From: Bacteroidota bacterium
Lineage (GTDB): Bacteria > Bacteroidota > Bacteroidia > B-17B0 > Aurantibacillaceae
Direction: 5' to 3'
NCBI GenBank assembly: GCA_021155905.1
Contig: JAJNBG010000034.1
Coordinates: 1 to 64,000 of the forward strand
DNA: 64,000 nucleotides
Position 1 is the first letter of the stretch. Each line of letters opens with the position of its first letter. The position numbers and the translations under genes were made by a program. Positions 1-8,911 of this stretch are shown piece by piece. The notes below the pieces were generated by a model. That model saw nothing but the letters and a program-made list of their open reading frames with translations. It had not been told where the DNA came from and did no database searches.

Positions 1-92
1 CTGCTGCTGAAGCTACTGCTAAAATGGCTGCTGATTCTACAAGAATGGCTGATTCAGTTGCTGCTGCTTCTAAAGGTGGAAAAAAACACTAA
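1..92 (+). CDS. C-terminal fragment of an Ala-rich protein (5' partial)
   Basis: An open frame enters from the left edge (first complete codon at base 3) and ends at TAA 90-92. The visible 29 residues are alanine-rich with Ser/Asp/Lys and end in GGKKH. Low-complexity Ala/Asp tails of this kind occur on Bacteroidota envelope proteins, but nothing here identifies a family. It is followed at once by a strong hairpin terminator, which supports it being the real end of a gene. Too little is visible to assign a function. Confidence 0.55.
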   Translation, partial: AAEATAKMAADSTRMADSVAAASKGGKKH

Positions 93-112
93 TATTTAGT
101 TAGCAAAAAATT

Positions 113-141
113 AAAAGCCCGGATTTATCCGGGCTTTTTTT
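113..141. terminator. Rho-independent terminator, probably bidirectional
   Basis: A GC-rich stem (agcccgga / tccgggct) with a 4-nt loop is bordered by A-run and T-run, so it can terminate the gene on its left on the plus strand and the convergent marC-like gene on the minus strand. Confidence 0.85.
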
Positions 142-186
142 ATGATTTTAATTTTGGTAAGGCCGGTTTAGGTTTCTCGGAACAAT

Positions 187-759
187 TTATAAACCAGTGT
201 ACTTCCTGAACAATTTGATGGCTAATGCCAATAAAATAATCCCGAATACTTTTTTAAGAATGGCAATCCCTCCGGGTCCTATAAATCGTTCAACACGGTC
301 AAGGTTTCGTAATACTATATAAACAATAATGACATTTAAGATAATGGCCGTAATAATAGAAACTATGTTGTATTCAGCCCGGATTGATAATAAGGTGGTT
401 AAAGTACCGGTTCCGGCAATTAATGGAAAAGCCAGTGGAACAACTGAAGCCGTTGCGGGCATATTATCTTTAGAGATTTGAATTCCAAGAATCATTTCAA
501 ATGCTACTATAAAAATAAGCAGGGAACCTGCAATTGCGAAATCACCGATGGAGATTCCAATAATACTCAAAATGGATTGACCGATAAATAAAAATACGAT
601 CATAATTCCCATAGAAGTCAGGGAGGCTTTGGAAGCATTGATTTCTCCCGTTTTTTGTTTTAACCCGATAATAATAGGAATAGAACCAATTATATCGATC
701 ACCGCAAAAAGTACCATGGTTACTTTTAAGATCTCAATGATATCAAATTGTAAATTCAT
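187..759 (-). CDS. MarC family integral membrane protein
   Basis: Predicted inner-membrane protein of the MarC (UPF0056) family. About six hydrophobic segments span 190 residues, the usual family size. Family-typical features are the N-terminal membrane stretch with AVIDIIGSIP, the central segment with FPLIAGTGTLTTL and the C-terminal LDRVERFIGPGG loop before a last helix. The family was once linked to multiple antibiotic resistance, but its transport function is not established. The ORF track starts at a TTG (777); the ATG at 757-759 gives a normal family start and is preferred. It is convergent with the gene on its left and shares the terminator at 113-141. Confidence 0.88.
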   Translation of the reverse strand: MNLQFDIIEILKVTMVLFAVIDIIGSIPIIIGLKQKTGEINASKASLTSMGIMIVFLFIGQSILSIIGISIGDFAIAGSLLIFIVAFEMILGIQISKDNMPATASVVPLAFPLIAGTGTLTTLLSIRAEYNIVSIITAIILNVIIVYIVLRNLDRVERFIGPGGIAILKKVFGIILLALAIKLFRKYTGL

Positions 760-839
760 AATCCTTGTTTTTAACAAAGGTACTACTTATGAGAAATTTA
801 TAATATGCTCAGCCTTAAAATTATTTGTAAGTTTATCAG

Positions 840-1307
840 ATGAAAAAAATAATTTTATCAGGAATTGTTATGTTAGCGATGTTTTCCTGCACTCAGGTGA
901 ATTCAAACGGAGAAAAAACAATTACAAAGGGTGGAGATACTGTTGCGGATGTTGATATCAGCCTGTCGAAACTGGATGCCATTAATGAATTAGCAGAAAT
1001 AAAAGACCCGTCAGAGTTATTGTTTAGAGCCAGCGGAACAGAACCTGGTTGGTTTGCCGAATTTTATAATGATAAACTGCGTTTAGTAGTGGATTATGGA
1101 AAAGATAGTATCTGGATTGAAGATTCATTTGAAAAAATTAAGGAAGAAAAAAGCTTTACGTATATGAAAACGTTAAACGAAAAATCGGTAACGATGAGTA
1201 TAGAAAGCAAGTCATGTACCAATGCTGCCGGTGAAAAAGCAGACAGGTCAGTGATTATAAAATTTAATAACAGTGTTTACAAGGGGTGTGGGAGTTTTGT
1301 AAAATAA
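840..1307 (+). CDS. Lipoprotein with COG3650/YajI-like domain
   Basis: 155 aa. A short signal peptide ends in a lipobox (LAMFSC, Cys at about 17), so it is a predicted lipoprotein. Residues about 60-155 resemble the small beta-rich COG3650/YajI-like domain. The signature pieces are ASGTEPGW (64-71), a Cys in KSCTNAAG and the terminal YKGCG motif, whose two cysteines could pair. Proteins with this domain are envelope lipoproteins of unknown biochemical role, often associated with META/HslJ-like domains. The gene is divergent from marC and monocistronic as far as can be seen. The assignment rests on motif resemblance only. Confidence 0.7.
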   Translation: MKKIILSGIVMLAMFSCTQVNSNGEKTITKGGDTVADVDISLSKLDAINELAEIKDPSELLFRASGTEPGWFAEFYNDKLRLVVDYGKDSIWIEDSFEKIKEEKSFTYMKTLNEKSVTMSIESKSCTNAAGEKADRSVIIKFNNSVYKGCGSFVK

Positions 1308-1377
1308 TTTTTGACCCGGATTAAACCTTCTCTTTTTTAACCGGTCATAGATACAAATAAACATAAAACGATAAAAT

Positions 1378-2229
1378 ATGAAAACCAGGAAATTAACATT
1401 AGGACTTGCTTTAGCAGCTATTGTAACTGCAGGCATTTTTTCATCTTGCAAAAAGAAAGAAAAAGAAGAGAAAGACAGTGATACTGCAGGGGCAGCTGAT
1501 CAATCTTTAGCATCGTCAACGGTAAACGACATGACCAGCATTTCTGATGAGGCTGCTAAAACTTATTCTGTTTCAAGTTTCAGAACATCCGATGCCAGTG
1601 GATTATTAGCTGCTTCATGCGCATCTATAACAATAGATACACTTGCTGCCGCAAAAACAATCACTGTTAATTTCGGAGCTACCAATTGTGTTTGCAATGA
1701 TGGGAGAGCAAGAAGAGGCTCGTTGATTATTTCATTTACAGGAAGGTACAGGGATTCATTAACTGTTATTACAGTTACACCTCAGAATTACTATGTAAAT
1801 GATAACCAGGTAACAGGTTCAAAAACAATTACCAATAAAGGTCATAATGCCGCTCATCATCTGGTTTATGAAATTAACGCGAATATCCAGATTACTAAAG
1901 CCAACAGCGGCGGAACTATCTCGTTACAAACAAACCGTCAAAGAGAATGGCTGACCGGCGAAAATACATTACAGTGGAATGATGATATCTATTCAATAAC
2001 AGGTACTGCCAATGGATCGACGTCAAACGGGAACTCTTTCAGTTCAAACATCACTTCACCTTTGATCAGAAATATGTCATTTGGATGCCGCCGTCATTTT
2101 ACACAGGGAACTCTGGAGCATACTCCCGGCGGAAAAGCAACCCGTTATATTGATTTCGGTAACGGTACATGTGATGACCAGGCCACGGTTACCATTAATG
2201 GAAATACCTATACCATTACATTACCATAA
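1378..2229 (+). CDS. Hypothetical lipoprotein
   Basis: 283 aa. An N-terminal signal peptide with lipobox (IFSSC) is followed by a highly charged Lys/Glu linker, typical of surface or periplasmic lipoproteins. The body is rich in Ser, Thr, Asn and Gly with alternating hydrophobic residues, which suggests an all-beta fold. A CNDGRARRGS segment and two later Cys residues are notable. No known domain is recognised. It is followed by a clear terminator at 2256-2284, so it appears to be transcribed alone or with the preceding lipoprotein gene 70 nt upstream. Confidence 0.65.
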   Translation: MKTRKLTLGLALAAIVTAGIFSSCKKKEKEEKDSDTAGAADQSLASSTVNDMTSISDEAAKTYSVSSFRTSDASGLLAASCASITIDTLAAAKTITVNFGATNCVCNDGRARRGSLIISFTGRYRDSLTVITVTPQNYYVNDNQVTGSKTITNKGHNAAHHLVYEINANIQITKANSGGTISLQTNRQREWLTGENTLQWNDDIYSITGTANGSTSNGNSFSSNITSPLIRNMSFGCRRHFTQGTLEHTPGGKATRYIDFGNGTCDDQATVTINGNTYTITLP

Positions 2230-2255
2230 GGAATATAAGTTTTTTTAAAGTTCAG

Positions 2256-2284
2256 AAAGGCCGAAGAAATTCGGCCTTTTTTGT
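2256..2284 (+). terminator. Rho-independent terminator
   Basis: Inverted repeat aaggccga / tcggcctt with a short A-rich loop and a T-rich tail, 27 nt after the stop of the preceding lipoprotein gene. Confidence 0.85.
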
Positions 2285-2351
2285 TGATAACCCATTGATT
2301 TTTAAATCTTTTTAAGATAAATTAAGCCCTAAATTTCTGTAATATTGTATT

Positions 2352-2993
2352 ATGCTTTATAACTGGAGAACGGCTTTTTCGGATAAACACTTTAGAAACA
2401 GATTTATTTTTTCTGTCATAGCAGTGAGTATCATTTTAACTGGTTTCGCCTCTTTGTTGGCTTACATAGAAACCCGTCAGGGTCATACCTTTTATGACCC
2501 AATCCTGAATTTTATTAAACCCAGGGATGTTTCTGATTTTATTTTCTTTGCCACGTATTTAACAGCGCTGGTTGGTTTGATTTATGCCTTTGTATCTCCA
2601 TATCGTTTTTTACATCTGATCCAGATGTATGGTACTCTCACTTTATTAAGAGTTGTTACTTTGTTTTTTGTTCCTTTGGATCCTCCAATGGCGATTATCC
2701 CTTTACGGGATACCTTTTTGACCCATACCTTTTATGCGGGGAATGAGAATTTGAAAGATCTGTTTTTCAGCGGACATGCCGCGACTTTATTTTTATTCTA
2801 TTTCTTTGCTTCCAGTAGACCATTGAAGATTTTGTTTCTGGTTTCAGCTATCGCAGTATCCATCGGGGTAGTAGTGCAACATGTGCATTACAGCTATGAT
2901 GTGATCGCGGCCCCGATCTTTGCTTATATCGCCTACCGGGTGATCACGAAGTTCTCCAAGCACTATTACAGCGAGGTTACGGAAGAGCTTTAA
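2352..2993 (+). CDS. PAP2_C-type (sphingomyelin-synthase-like) membrane phosphatase/transferase
   Basis: 213 aa with about six hydrophobic segments. Two catalytic motifs of the PAP2_C/sphingomyelin synthase-like family are visible: FSGHA with His142, and HVHYSYD with His179 and Asp183. In this family these residues form the phospho-transfer site facing the outer side of the membrane. Substrates are expected to be lipid phosphates or phospholipid head groups. Bacteroidota make sphingolipids, so a role in head-group exchange is conceivable but unproven. It stands alone between a terminator and a lipoprotein gene. Confidence 0.72.
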   Translation: MLYNWRTAFSDKHFRNRFIFSVIAVSIILTGFASLLAYIETRQGHTFYDPILNFIKPRDVSDFIFFATYLTALVGLIYAFVSPYRFLHLIQMYGTLTLLRVVTLFFVPLDPPMAIIPLRDTFLTHTFYAGNENLKDLFFSGHAATLFLFYFFASSRPLKILFLVSAIAVSIGVVVQHVHYSYDVIAAPIFAYIAYRVITKFSKHYYSEVTEEL

Positions 2994-3037
2994 ACAGGCC
3001 GCTGTCCAAAACATTCTTAGAGGCTCCGTTATTTTTA

Positions 3038-3045
3038 TATTTTTG
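3038..3045 (+). promoter_or_regulatory. Candidate -7 element (TATTTTTG)
   Basis: TATTTTTG matches the Bacteroidota -7 consensus TAnnTTTG and lies 18 nt before the GTG start of the NlpC/P60 gene. No good -33 TTG is present at the usual spacing, so the call is tentative. Confidence 0.35.
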
Positions 3046-3062
3046 GTGGTAATTTTATCATA

Positions 3063-3599
3063 GTGAGAACTATTTTAAAATATTTAGCCCTGGGTTTATG
3101 TTTATCTTATTTAGTTTCCTGTAAACAGAAGCAATCTGTGACCAAATCGACGGATTCAGAGAAAAAAGAACATGTATCGCGTTCGGTCAAAAAACAATAC
3201 GCTGATAAATTGGGCGTTTCTGAATCCGATATTAAGAATGAAAAGTTATATCAGTTCATTCACGACTGGTATGGTGTGACTTATAAATACGGTGGAAAAG
3301 ATAAAAGCGGGATTGACTGTTCAGGCTTAACATCGGTTTTATATTCAAACGTGTACAAAAAAACAATCTCGTGTTCTACAAAAGCTTTAGTTGGTGAAGT
3401 GAAAAAAATAAAACAAAACGAGTTGAAAGAAGGTGATCTTGTATTTTTTGAGACCAATGGCCGAAGTATTTCCCATGTAGGCGTATATCTCCAGAATAAT
3501 AAATTCGTACATGCGTCTACCAAAAAAGGTGTGATGATCAGCGATATGAATGAACCTTATTTTAAGAAGGCCTATGTCACTTCGGGAAGAGTGAAGTAA
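3063..3599 (+). CDS. NlpC/P60 family lipoprotein peptidase
   Basis: 178 aa. The N-terminus carries a signal peptide and lipobox (YLVSC). Residues about 65-178 form an NlpC/P60 papain-like domain with the full triad visible: Cys86 in GIDCSGL, His138 in SHVGVYL and His150 in FVHAST. Such enzymes cleave peptidoglycan stem peptides, usually at D-gamma-glutamyl-diaminopimelate bonds, and as lipoproteins act in the periplasm. The ORF starts with GTG, since no earlier ATG fits the signal peptide. The next gene is also a wall-related hydrolase. Confidence 0.9.
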   Translation: MRTILKYLALGLCLSYLVSCKQKQSVTKSTDSEKKEHVSRSVKKQYADKLGVSESDIKNEKLYQFIHDWYGVTYKYGGKDKSGIDCSGLTSVLYSNVYKKTISCSTKALVGEVKKIKQNELKEGDLVFFETNGRSISHVGVYLQNNKFVHASTKKGVMISDMNEPYFKKAYVTSGRVK

Positions 3600-3721
3600 T
3601 TTTGAGCATCTCATTAAAACATTGATTTAAAATTATTTAACGGATCACTATCAAGACACATCTGTTAAAAACAATCGCTTTTCGTAAATTTAAAAAAGGC
3701 TATTCATAGTATCTTAACCAC

Positions 3722-6679
3722 ATGATTCATTTTTTTTATAAGACTCTTTTTGCTTTCTCGGTCGTGGTTATAATGGCGTTTGTCACACATAAACAAACGA
3801 CAAAAAGCGATCCCGATTTTCTTCGTTCCGAATCCCGCTGGGTGGACTCCGTGTTTGCTTCCTTAAATTCTGATCAGCGTTTAGCACAGTTATTTATGGT
3901 GGCAGCATACAGTAACAAAGATATGAAGCACGTAGCGGAGATCAGGGAGTTGGTGGAAACCTACAATATTGGTGGACTGATTTTTATGCAGGGTGGTCCG
4001 TTACGCGAAGCAAAGCTGAATAATTATTACCAGAGTAAAGCTAAAACACCTTTGCTGATTTCCATTGATGGAGAATGGGGGCTGGCCATGAGATTGGATA
4101 GTACTCCGAAATACCCAAGGCAAATGACCCTGGGAGCCATTAAAAATGACACCCTGATTTATCAAATGGGAAAACAAATTGCGAGGGAATGTAAGCGCAT
4201 GGGAATTCACGTGAACTTTGCGCCGGTAGCGGACGTCAATAACAATCCTTTAAATCCGGTAATAGGGATGAGGAGTTTTGGAGAAAACAAATACAATGTC
4301 GCCAGTAAAGCTGTAATGTATATGAAAGGCTTGCAGGCCGAAGGTGTGATGGCTAACGGAAAGCATTTTCCGGGCCATGGAGACACGGACAGTGATTCTC
4401 ACAAAACATTGCCTGTTATTAGTGCCTGCAAAGAACGGATGGATACATTAGAGTTATATCCCTTTAAGCAATTATTCGATCAGGGTTTATCAAGCATCAT
4501 GGTAGCACATTTATTTGTCCCGTGTTATGATACAACTAAAAATACTGCATCCACTTTATCTCCATACATCATCCAGGATCTTTTGAAAAAACAACTGGGT
4601 TTCCAGGGATTGATTTTTACAGATGCCCTGAACATGAAAGGAGTCGCTAATTTTTATGAGCCAGGCATGGTTGATGTAAAAGCTTTACTGGCAGGAAATG
4701 ATGTATTGTTGTTTGCAGAGAATGTTCCAAGAGCCATTGAACAGATTAAGTTGGCCGTTAGCAAGGGACAAATTTCGCAGGAAGAAATTGACGCCCGTTG
4801 CAAAAAAATTCTGAAAGCAAAATTCTGGTGCGGACTAAATAATAAACAGTATGTCAATCCTAAAAATTTATATGAAGACCTCAATACCAAAGCGTCTTTT
4901 GTGATGAATACCAAACTGGCAGAAGCTTCTGTAACGTTACTGAAGAACGATAATAATTTTATACCTCTTCAGCGATTGGACACTTTGAAAATTGTTGAAG
5001 TTTCTGTTGGGGATTCAAAAGAAAATATTTTCTCCTCAACCATCAATAAATATTCAAAAATACCTCATTTAGGAATTGACCATGACGCAACAAAGAAGGA
5101 GAGAGATACCTTGATGGCCAGATTGAAAAAATATGACCTCGTTCTCCTGCAAGTCAATAAAACGTCCTATAAGCCTGAAAAAGATTTCGGTTGTTCGGAA
5201 GGCAGCATGGATGTGATTTCAAAAATTTGTTCAAAGAAGAACACCGTAGCCTGTTTATATGCTAATCCCTATTTAATTAATAAACTGGAGAATATCAATA
5301 AATCAATTACCATTTTGGAATTGTACGAGAACAGCCAATTCAGTCAGAAAGCCGCAGCCGATGCAGTAATGGGAGCTATTGTCGTAAATGGTACCTTACC
5401 TGTTTCAACTTCTTTATTCAAGGCAGGTACGGGAATTGAAATTAAAAATTCAATCAGGGTCCAGTATGTGACTCCCGAACAGATCGGAATTAACAGCAGC
5501 AAATTGTTACAGGTTGATTCAATCGCTAAGCATGGTATCAAAGAAAACGCTTACCCGGGTTGCCAGGTGATTGCTATAAAAAACGGTAAGGTGTTTTACC
5601 AGAAAAATTTCGGAAAACAAACCTACGAAGCGTCTGCAGAAAAAGTAAATGATCAAACCATTTATGACCTGGCATCTCTTACCAAAATTTTGTCTTCATC
5701 ATTGGCCTTAATGAAACTAAGTGAACAAAACCAGTTTAATTATAATGAATACCTGGAGTCTTATTTCCCTGAATTAAAGGGCACCAATAAGTCGACCATT
5801 CAATATAAGGATATGTTGACCCATCAGTCGGGTTTACCTGCCTGGTTACCGTTCTGGCAAAAAACAGTGGATAAGAAGAGTGTTTATAAAACAGGTTATT
5901 ACAGTGATGAATATTCCGAGCAATTTCCTGTTCAGGTAGCGAAAGGCTTGTATGTCGTTAAAGATTTTAATGATTCTATTTATCACCAGATCATGGCCTG
6001 TAAGATGGAAGAAACCTGTAAATATGTTTACAGTGACATTGGCTACTATTTTTCAAAAATATTAATTGAGAAATTAACCAAAACAGCTCTGAACAATTAC
6101 GTTCAATCCCGGTTTTATAAGCCTTTGAATTTAGGACTTATGTACAATCCGCTTTCGGTTTATCCGCCGGCTCAAATTGCACCAACAGAAAATGATTTGA
6201 AGTTTAGAAAGCAATTGGTGAGAGGATATGTTCACGATCAGGGTGCCGCTTTGATGGGTGGAGTAGGAGGGCACGCCGGTTTATTTGGAAATGCAACAGA
6301 TGTAGCATTGATTATGCAAATGCTTTTGAACAACGGATATTATGCAGGGCAACATATTTTGGATGGTGACATTATCAGGCAGTACACCAGTACCCATTTT
6401 TCTGATAACAGAAGAGGCTTGTGTTTTGATAAGCCCGAGCCTGATGATAAAAAAGAAAGCCCGGTAACAAAGGAATGCAGTTTACAGAGTTTCGGACACA
6501 GTGGGTTCACGGGAACATTTGCCTGGGCAGATCCGGCCAACGGATTGATTTTTGTCTTTCTTTCAAACAGGGTTTATCCAAGCGCCGATGAAAACAAACT
6601 GGCAAGGCTCGGGATAAGGGGCAAGATTCATAAAGTTTTATATGATGTTGTAAATCAGCAAAGCTTTCTTTTAAATTAG
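3722..6679 (+). CDS. Fusion of GH3 (NagZ-like) glycosidase and serine hydrolase (beta-lactamase fold)
   Basis: 985 aa with an N-terminal export signal. Residues about 35-370 form a glycoside hydrolase 3 domain. It has the NagZ-type loop KHFPGHGDTDSDSH (214-227), whose His/Asp dyad acts in acid/base catalysis, and the nucleophile Asp301 in FTDALNM. A GH3 C-terminal-like linker follows to about 590. Residues about 595-985 form a class C beta-lactamase-like serine hydrolase with SLTK (Ser652, Lys655), YSD (770-772) and HSG (926-928). NagZ enzymes cleave N-acetylglucosamine from muropeptides, and serine hydrolases of this fold act on D-Ala peptides or esters, so a periplasmic peptidoglycan-turnover role is likely. 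This two-domain arrangement recurs in Bacteroidota. Confidence 0.9.
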   Translation: MIHFFYKTLFAFSVVVIMAFVTHKQTTKSDPDFLRSESRWVDSVFASLNSDQRLAQLFMVAAYSNKDMKHVAEIRELVETYNIGGLIFMQGGPLREAKLNNYYQSKAKTPLLISIDGEWGLAMRLDSTPKYPRQMTLGAIKNDTLIYQMGKQIARECKRMGIHVNFAPVADVNNNPLNPVIGMRSFGENKYNVASKAVMYMKGLQAEGVMANGKHFPGHGDTDSDSHKTLPVISACKERMDTLELYPFKQLFDQGLSSIMVAHLFVPCYDTTKNTASTLSPYIIQDLLKKQLGFQGLIFTDALNMKGVANFYEPGMVDVKALLAGNDVLLFAENVPRAIEQIKLAVSKGQISQEEIDARCKKILKAKFWCGLNNKQYVNPKNLYEDLNTKASFVMNTKLAEASVTLLKNDNNFIPLQRLDTLKIVEVSVGDSKENIFSSTINKYSKIPHLGIDHDATKKERDTLMARLKKYDLVLLQVNKTSYKPEKDFGCSEGSMDVISKICSKKNTVACLYANPYLINKLENINKSITILELYENSQFSQKAAADAVMGAIVVNGTLPVSTSLFKAGTGIEIKNSIRVQYVTPEQIGINSSKLLQVDSIAKHGIKENAYPGCQVIAIKNGKVFYQKNFGKQTYEASAEKVNDQTIYDLASLTKILSSSLALMKLSEQNQFNYNEYLESYFPELKGTNKSTIQYKDMLTHQSGLPAWLPFWQKTVDKKSVYKTGYYSDEYSEQFPVQVAKGLYVVKDFNDSIYHQIMACKMEETCKYVYSDIGYYFSKILIEKLTKTALNNYVQSRFYKPLNLGLMYNPLSVYPPAQIAPTENDLKFRKQLVRGYVHDQGAALMGGVGGHAGLFGNATDVALIMQMLLNNGYYAGQHILDGDIIRQYTSTHFSDNRRGLCFDKPEPDDKKESPVTKECSLQSFGHSGFTGTFAWADPANGLIFVFLSNRVYPSADENKLARLGIRGKIHKVLYDVVNQQSFLLN

Positions 6680-6725
6680 TTTTTTTTGGTTATATTTATT
6701 CAACCATTTTTATCCGATATTCAAC

Positions 6726-7436
6726 ATGAGTCATGATGTAAATACGCAAAAAGAACAGATCATTAAATTGTTAAAGGAAAAATCTGTGATGAAGCAGGAT
6801 GTTTTTCGGAACACAATCGCTTCTTTTGCCTTATTAAAGGAGTGTGTGAGGGAGATTGCAGCCGATCTGGCAACTGAGACTCAGGAGATTGATAAACGTA
6901 TTATCGTTTCCGCGACAGAAACAAATGCTTATGCTACGCAGTTAAGGGTTGCAGGGGATATGCTCGAATTTTTTATGCATACCAATGTGTTTGAATTTGA
7001 AAAATCGCATTCTATGTTCCGCACCGGTTATATCAAACAAAACGAATACAACTCTTATTGCGGGATCATCAATGTCTATAATTTTCTGTCTGATTCTTTT
7101 AAATTCAATCGTTTGAATGATTTAGGCTATTTGGTTTGCCGTATTTTTATCAATCGTGAAATGAAATTTTTTATTGAAGCCAAAGGTCCGATTGGCGTAA
7201 AATATTCTTCTTTTTCCGATGAACCTTTAGGAAAAGAGCAGGTCTGTGAAATTATCAATGATTTGATTATTTATGCGATTACCTTCGATTTATTTACGCC
7301 TCCGATTGAACAGGTAAGAGAAGTTTCTGTTAATGAGATACAGGAAAAAGTAAGTAGTATTAATCTGCGTACAGGTAAACGTTTAGGTTATGGTACAAGT
7401 GCAGCCTATGATGAGGACAGCAATATGTACATTTAG
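6726..7436 (+). CDS. Conserved hypothetical protein
   Basis: 236 aa, without signal peptide or membrane segment, so probably cytoplasmic. The first about 70 residues are charged and helical. The middle (about 80-190) alternates hydrophobic and charged residues (MLEFFMHTNVFEFEKS, then YIKQNEYNSYCGIINVYNF), suggesting a mixed alpha/beta domain. No catalytic motif or known family is recognised. It ends 5 nt before the spermidine-synthase-like gene and is probably cotranscribed with it. Confidence 0.65.
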   Translation: MSHDVNTQKEQIIKLLKEKSVMKQDVFRNTIASFALLKECVREIAADLATETQEIDKRIIVSATETNAYATQLRVAGDMLEFFMHTNVFEFEKSHSMFRTGYIKQNEYNSYCGIINVYNFLSDSFKFNRLNDLGYLVCRIFINREMKFFIEAKGPIGVKYSSFSDEPLGKEQVCEIINDLIIYAITFDLFTPPIEQVREVSVNEIQEKVSSINLRTGKRLGYGTSAAYDEDSNMYI

Positions 7437-7441
7437 GTTTC

Positions 7442-8911
7442 ATGCTGAACAAAAATAAATTATATACTATTTCTTTTATCGAAGGCGCGTCTGTCATGGC
7501 CGCTGAAATTTGCGGAGCTAAACTACTGGCTCCTTTTTTTGGCAGTAGTTTGTATGTGTGGAGTTCGGTAATGGCTATTACCCTGGCGGGTTTGGCGAGC
7601 GGTTATTTTTTAGGAGGCAAGTTAAGTAAAAGCGAGCAAAAAGACAGGCTGCTTTTATATGTTTTAATGGCCGCTGTTTGTTGTTTGTGTTTTATGCCGT
7701 TTTTAACTTCTTTATTTGTGATTCTTGCATCCGTCTTATCATTGATACCCGCAGTGATCATCAGCGTGTTTTTTTTATTGTTTCCCACTATGTTATGCAT
7801 GGGCGCGACTTCTCCATTAATTATTTCTATTTTAACACAAGAGGTAAATGAAAGCGGAGAGAATAGCGGAAGGGTATATGCCGTTTCAACGGTTGGCGGA
7901 ATACTGGCTACTTTTTTATGCGGATTTTATTTAATTCCAAATTTCGGTGTGCAGTTTAGCTTAATTGGTTTCGCCATCATTCTGGCAGCAGCAAGCTTAA
8001 TCCTTGTCGTTAAAAAAAAAAGTAAGTTAAACGCTTTTTTACTTTTCCTGGTTATTTCGATTGCTTTATTTGGTTTTGTAAAATCCGGGAATAACCATTA
8101 CTCTATCTATAAGTCTGAGGGAGTTTTGGGAAAATTAGAGATCAGGGACGAACCTTCGGAAAGCAATGCCTCGGTTATCATCAGGAAATTACTGATCAAT
8201 ACAACTATTCAAACGGAAATGAACGTGCTAACGGGTCAATCTGTTTCAGAGTACGTACGATTATTGGAAAAAAACATGTTGTATTTCCCCAAGGGAAAAG
8301 CTTTGGTTTTAGGACTGGGCGGAGGAGTGTTGGCTAACCTGTTTCACCAGCATGGCTATGATGTAACGGCAGTTGAATTTGATGGAAGAATAATAGACAT
8401 GGCCAAACAATTTTTCTATTTAAATGATTCTGTGAAAACGGTCTGTGCCGATGCGCGCTATTACATGAATAGCTCAACAGAAAAATACAATTTAATTTTA
8501 TTCGATGTGTTTAAAGCCGAGGAGCAGCCCTCACATGTGATAACCACGGAGAGCCTCGAGAAATTAAAAACCATGTTGGAGAAGGATGCGGTTGTTTTAA
8601 TAAATACTCATGGCTACCTGACCGGAAAAAATGGAAAGGGTACGCAGTGTATGTTAGCTACGTTAAAGAAAGCAGGTTTTGATCTGAAAATCTGCACCTT
8701 CAGTGAAAATGAAGACTACAGGAATTTACTGATTGTGGCCAGTTTAAAGCCATCGCGCTTTACTTTGAATAATGAGTTGTATCCAATTATGATCTATAAT
8801 TCAGAAGTGATTAATACTGATGACAAACCAATTATGGAAGCATTAAATGCTCCTGCCAATCAGACCTTTCGAAGTCTTTACCTGAAAAACTATATTTTGT
8901 GGAACTACTGA
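7442..8911 (+). CDS. Membrane-fused spermidine synthase-like methyltransferase-fold protein
   Basis: 489 aa. Residues 1-220 contain about six to seven membrane segments starting with ISFIEGASVMAAEICGAKLL, the hallmark of the fused membrane/spermidine-synthase family. Residues about 275-450 carry the polyamine-synthase-like Rossmann domain: VLGLGGGVLA (nucleotide loop), VEFDGRIIDMA (acidic end of strand 2) and ILFDVF. The family is thought to transfer an aminopropyl or related group from a SAM derivative, but substrates of membrane-fused members are mostly unknown. It is 5 nt downstream of a conserved hypothetical gene, and its stop abuts the stop of the convergent POT transporter. Confidence 0.85.
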   Translation: MLNKNKLYTISFIEGASVMAAEICGAKLLAPFFGSSLYVWSSVMAITLAGLASGYFLGGKLSKSEQKDRLLLYVLMAAVCCLCFMPFLTSLFVILASVLSLIPAVIISVFFLLFPTMLCMGATSPLIISILTQEVNESGENSGRVYAVSTVGGILATFLCGFYLIPNFGVQFSLIGFAIILAAASLILVVKKKSKLNAFLLFLVISIALFGFVKSGNNHYSIYKSEGVLGKLEIRDEPSESNASVIIRKLLINTTIQTEMNVLTGQSVSEYVRLLEKNMLYFPKGKALVLGLGGGVLANLFHQHGYDVTAVEFDGRIIDMAKQFFYLNDSVKTVCADARYYMNSSTEKYNLILFDVFKAEEQPSHVITTESLEKLKTMLEKDAVVLINTHGYLTGKNGKGTQCMLATLKKAGFDLKICTFSENEDYRNLLIVASLKPSRFTLNNELYPIMIYNSEVINTDDKPIMEALNAPANQTFRSLYLKNYILWNY

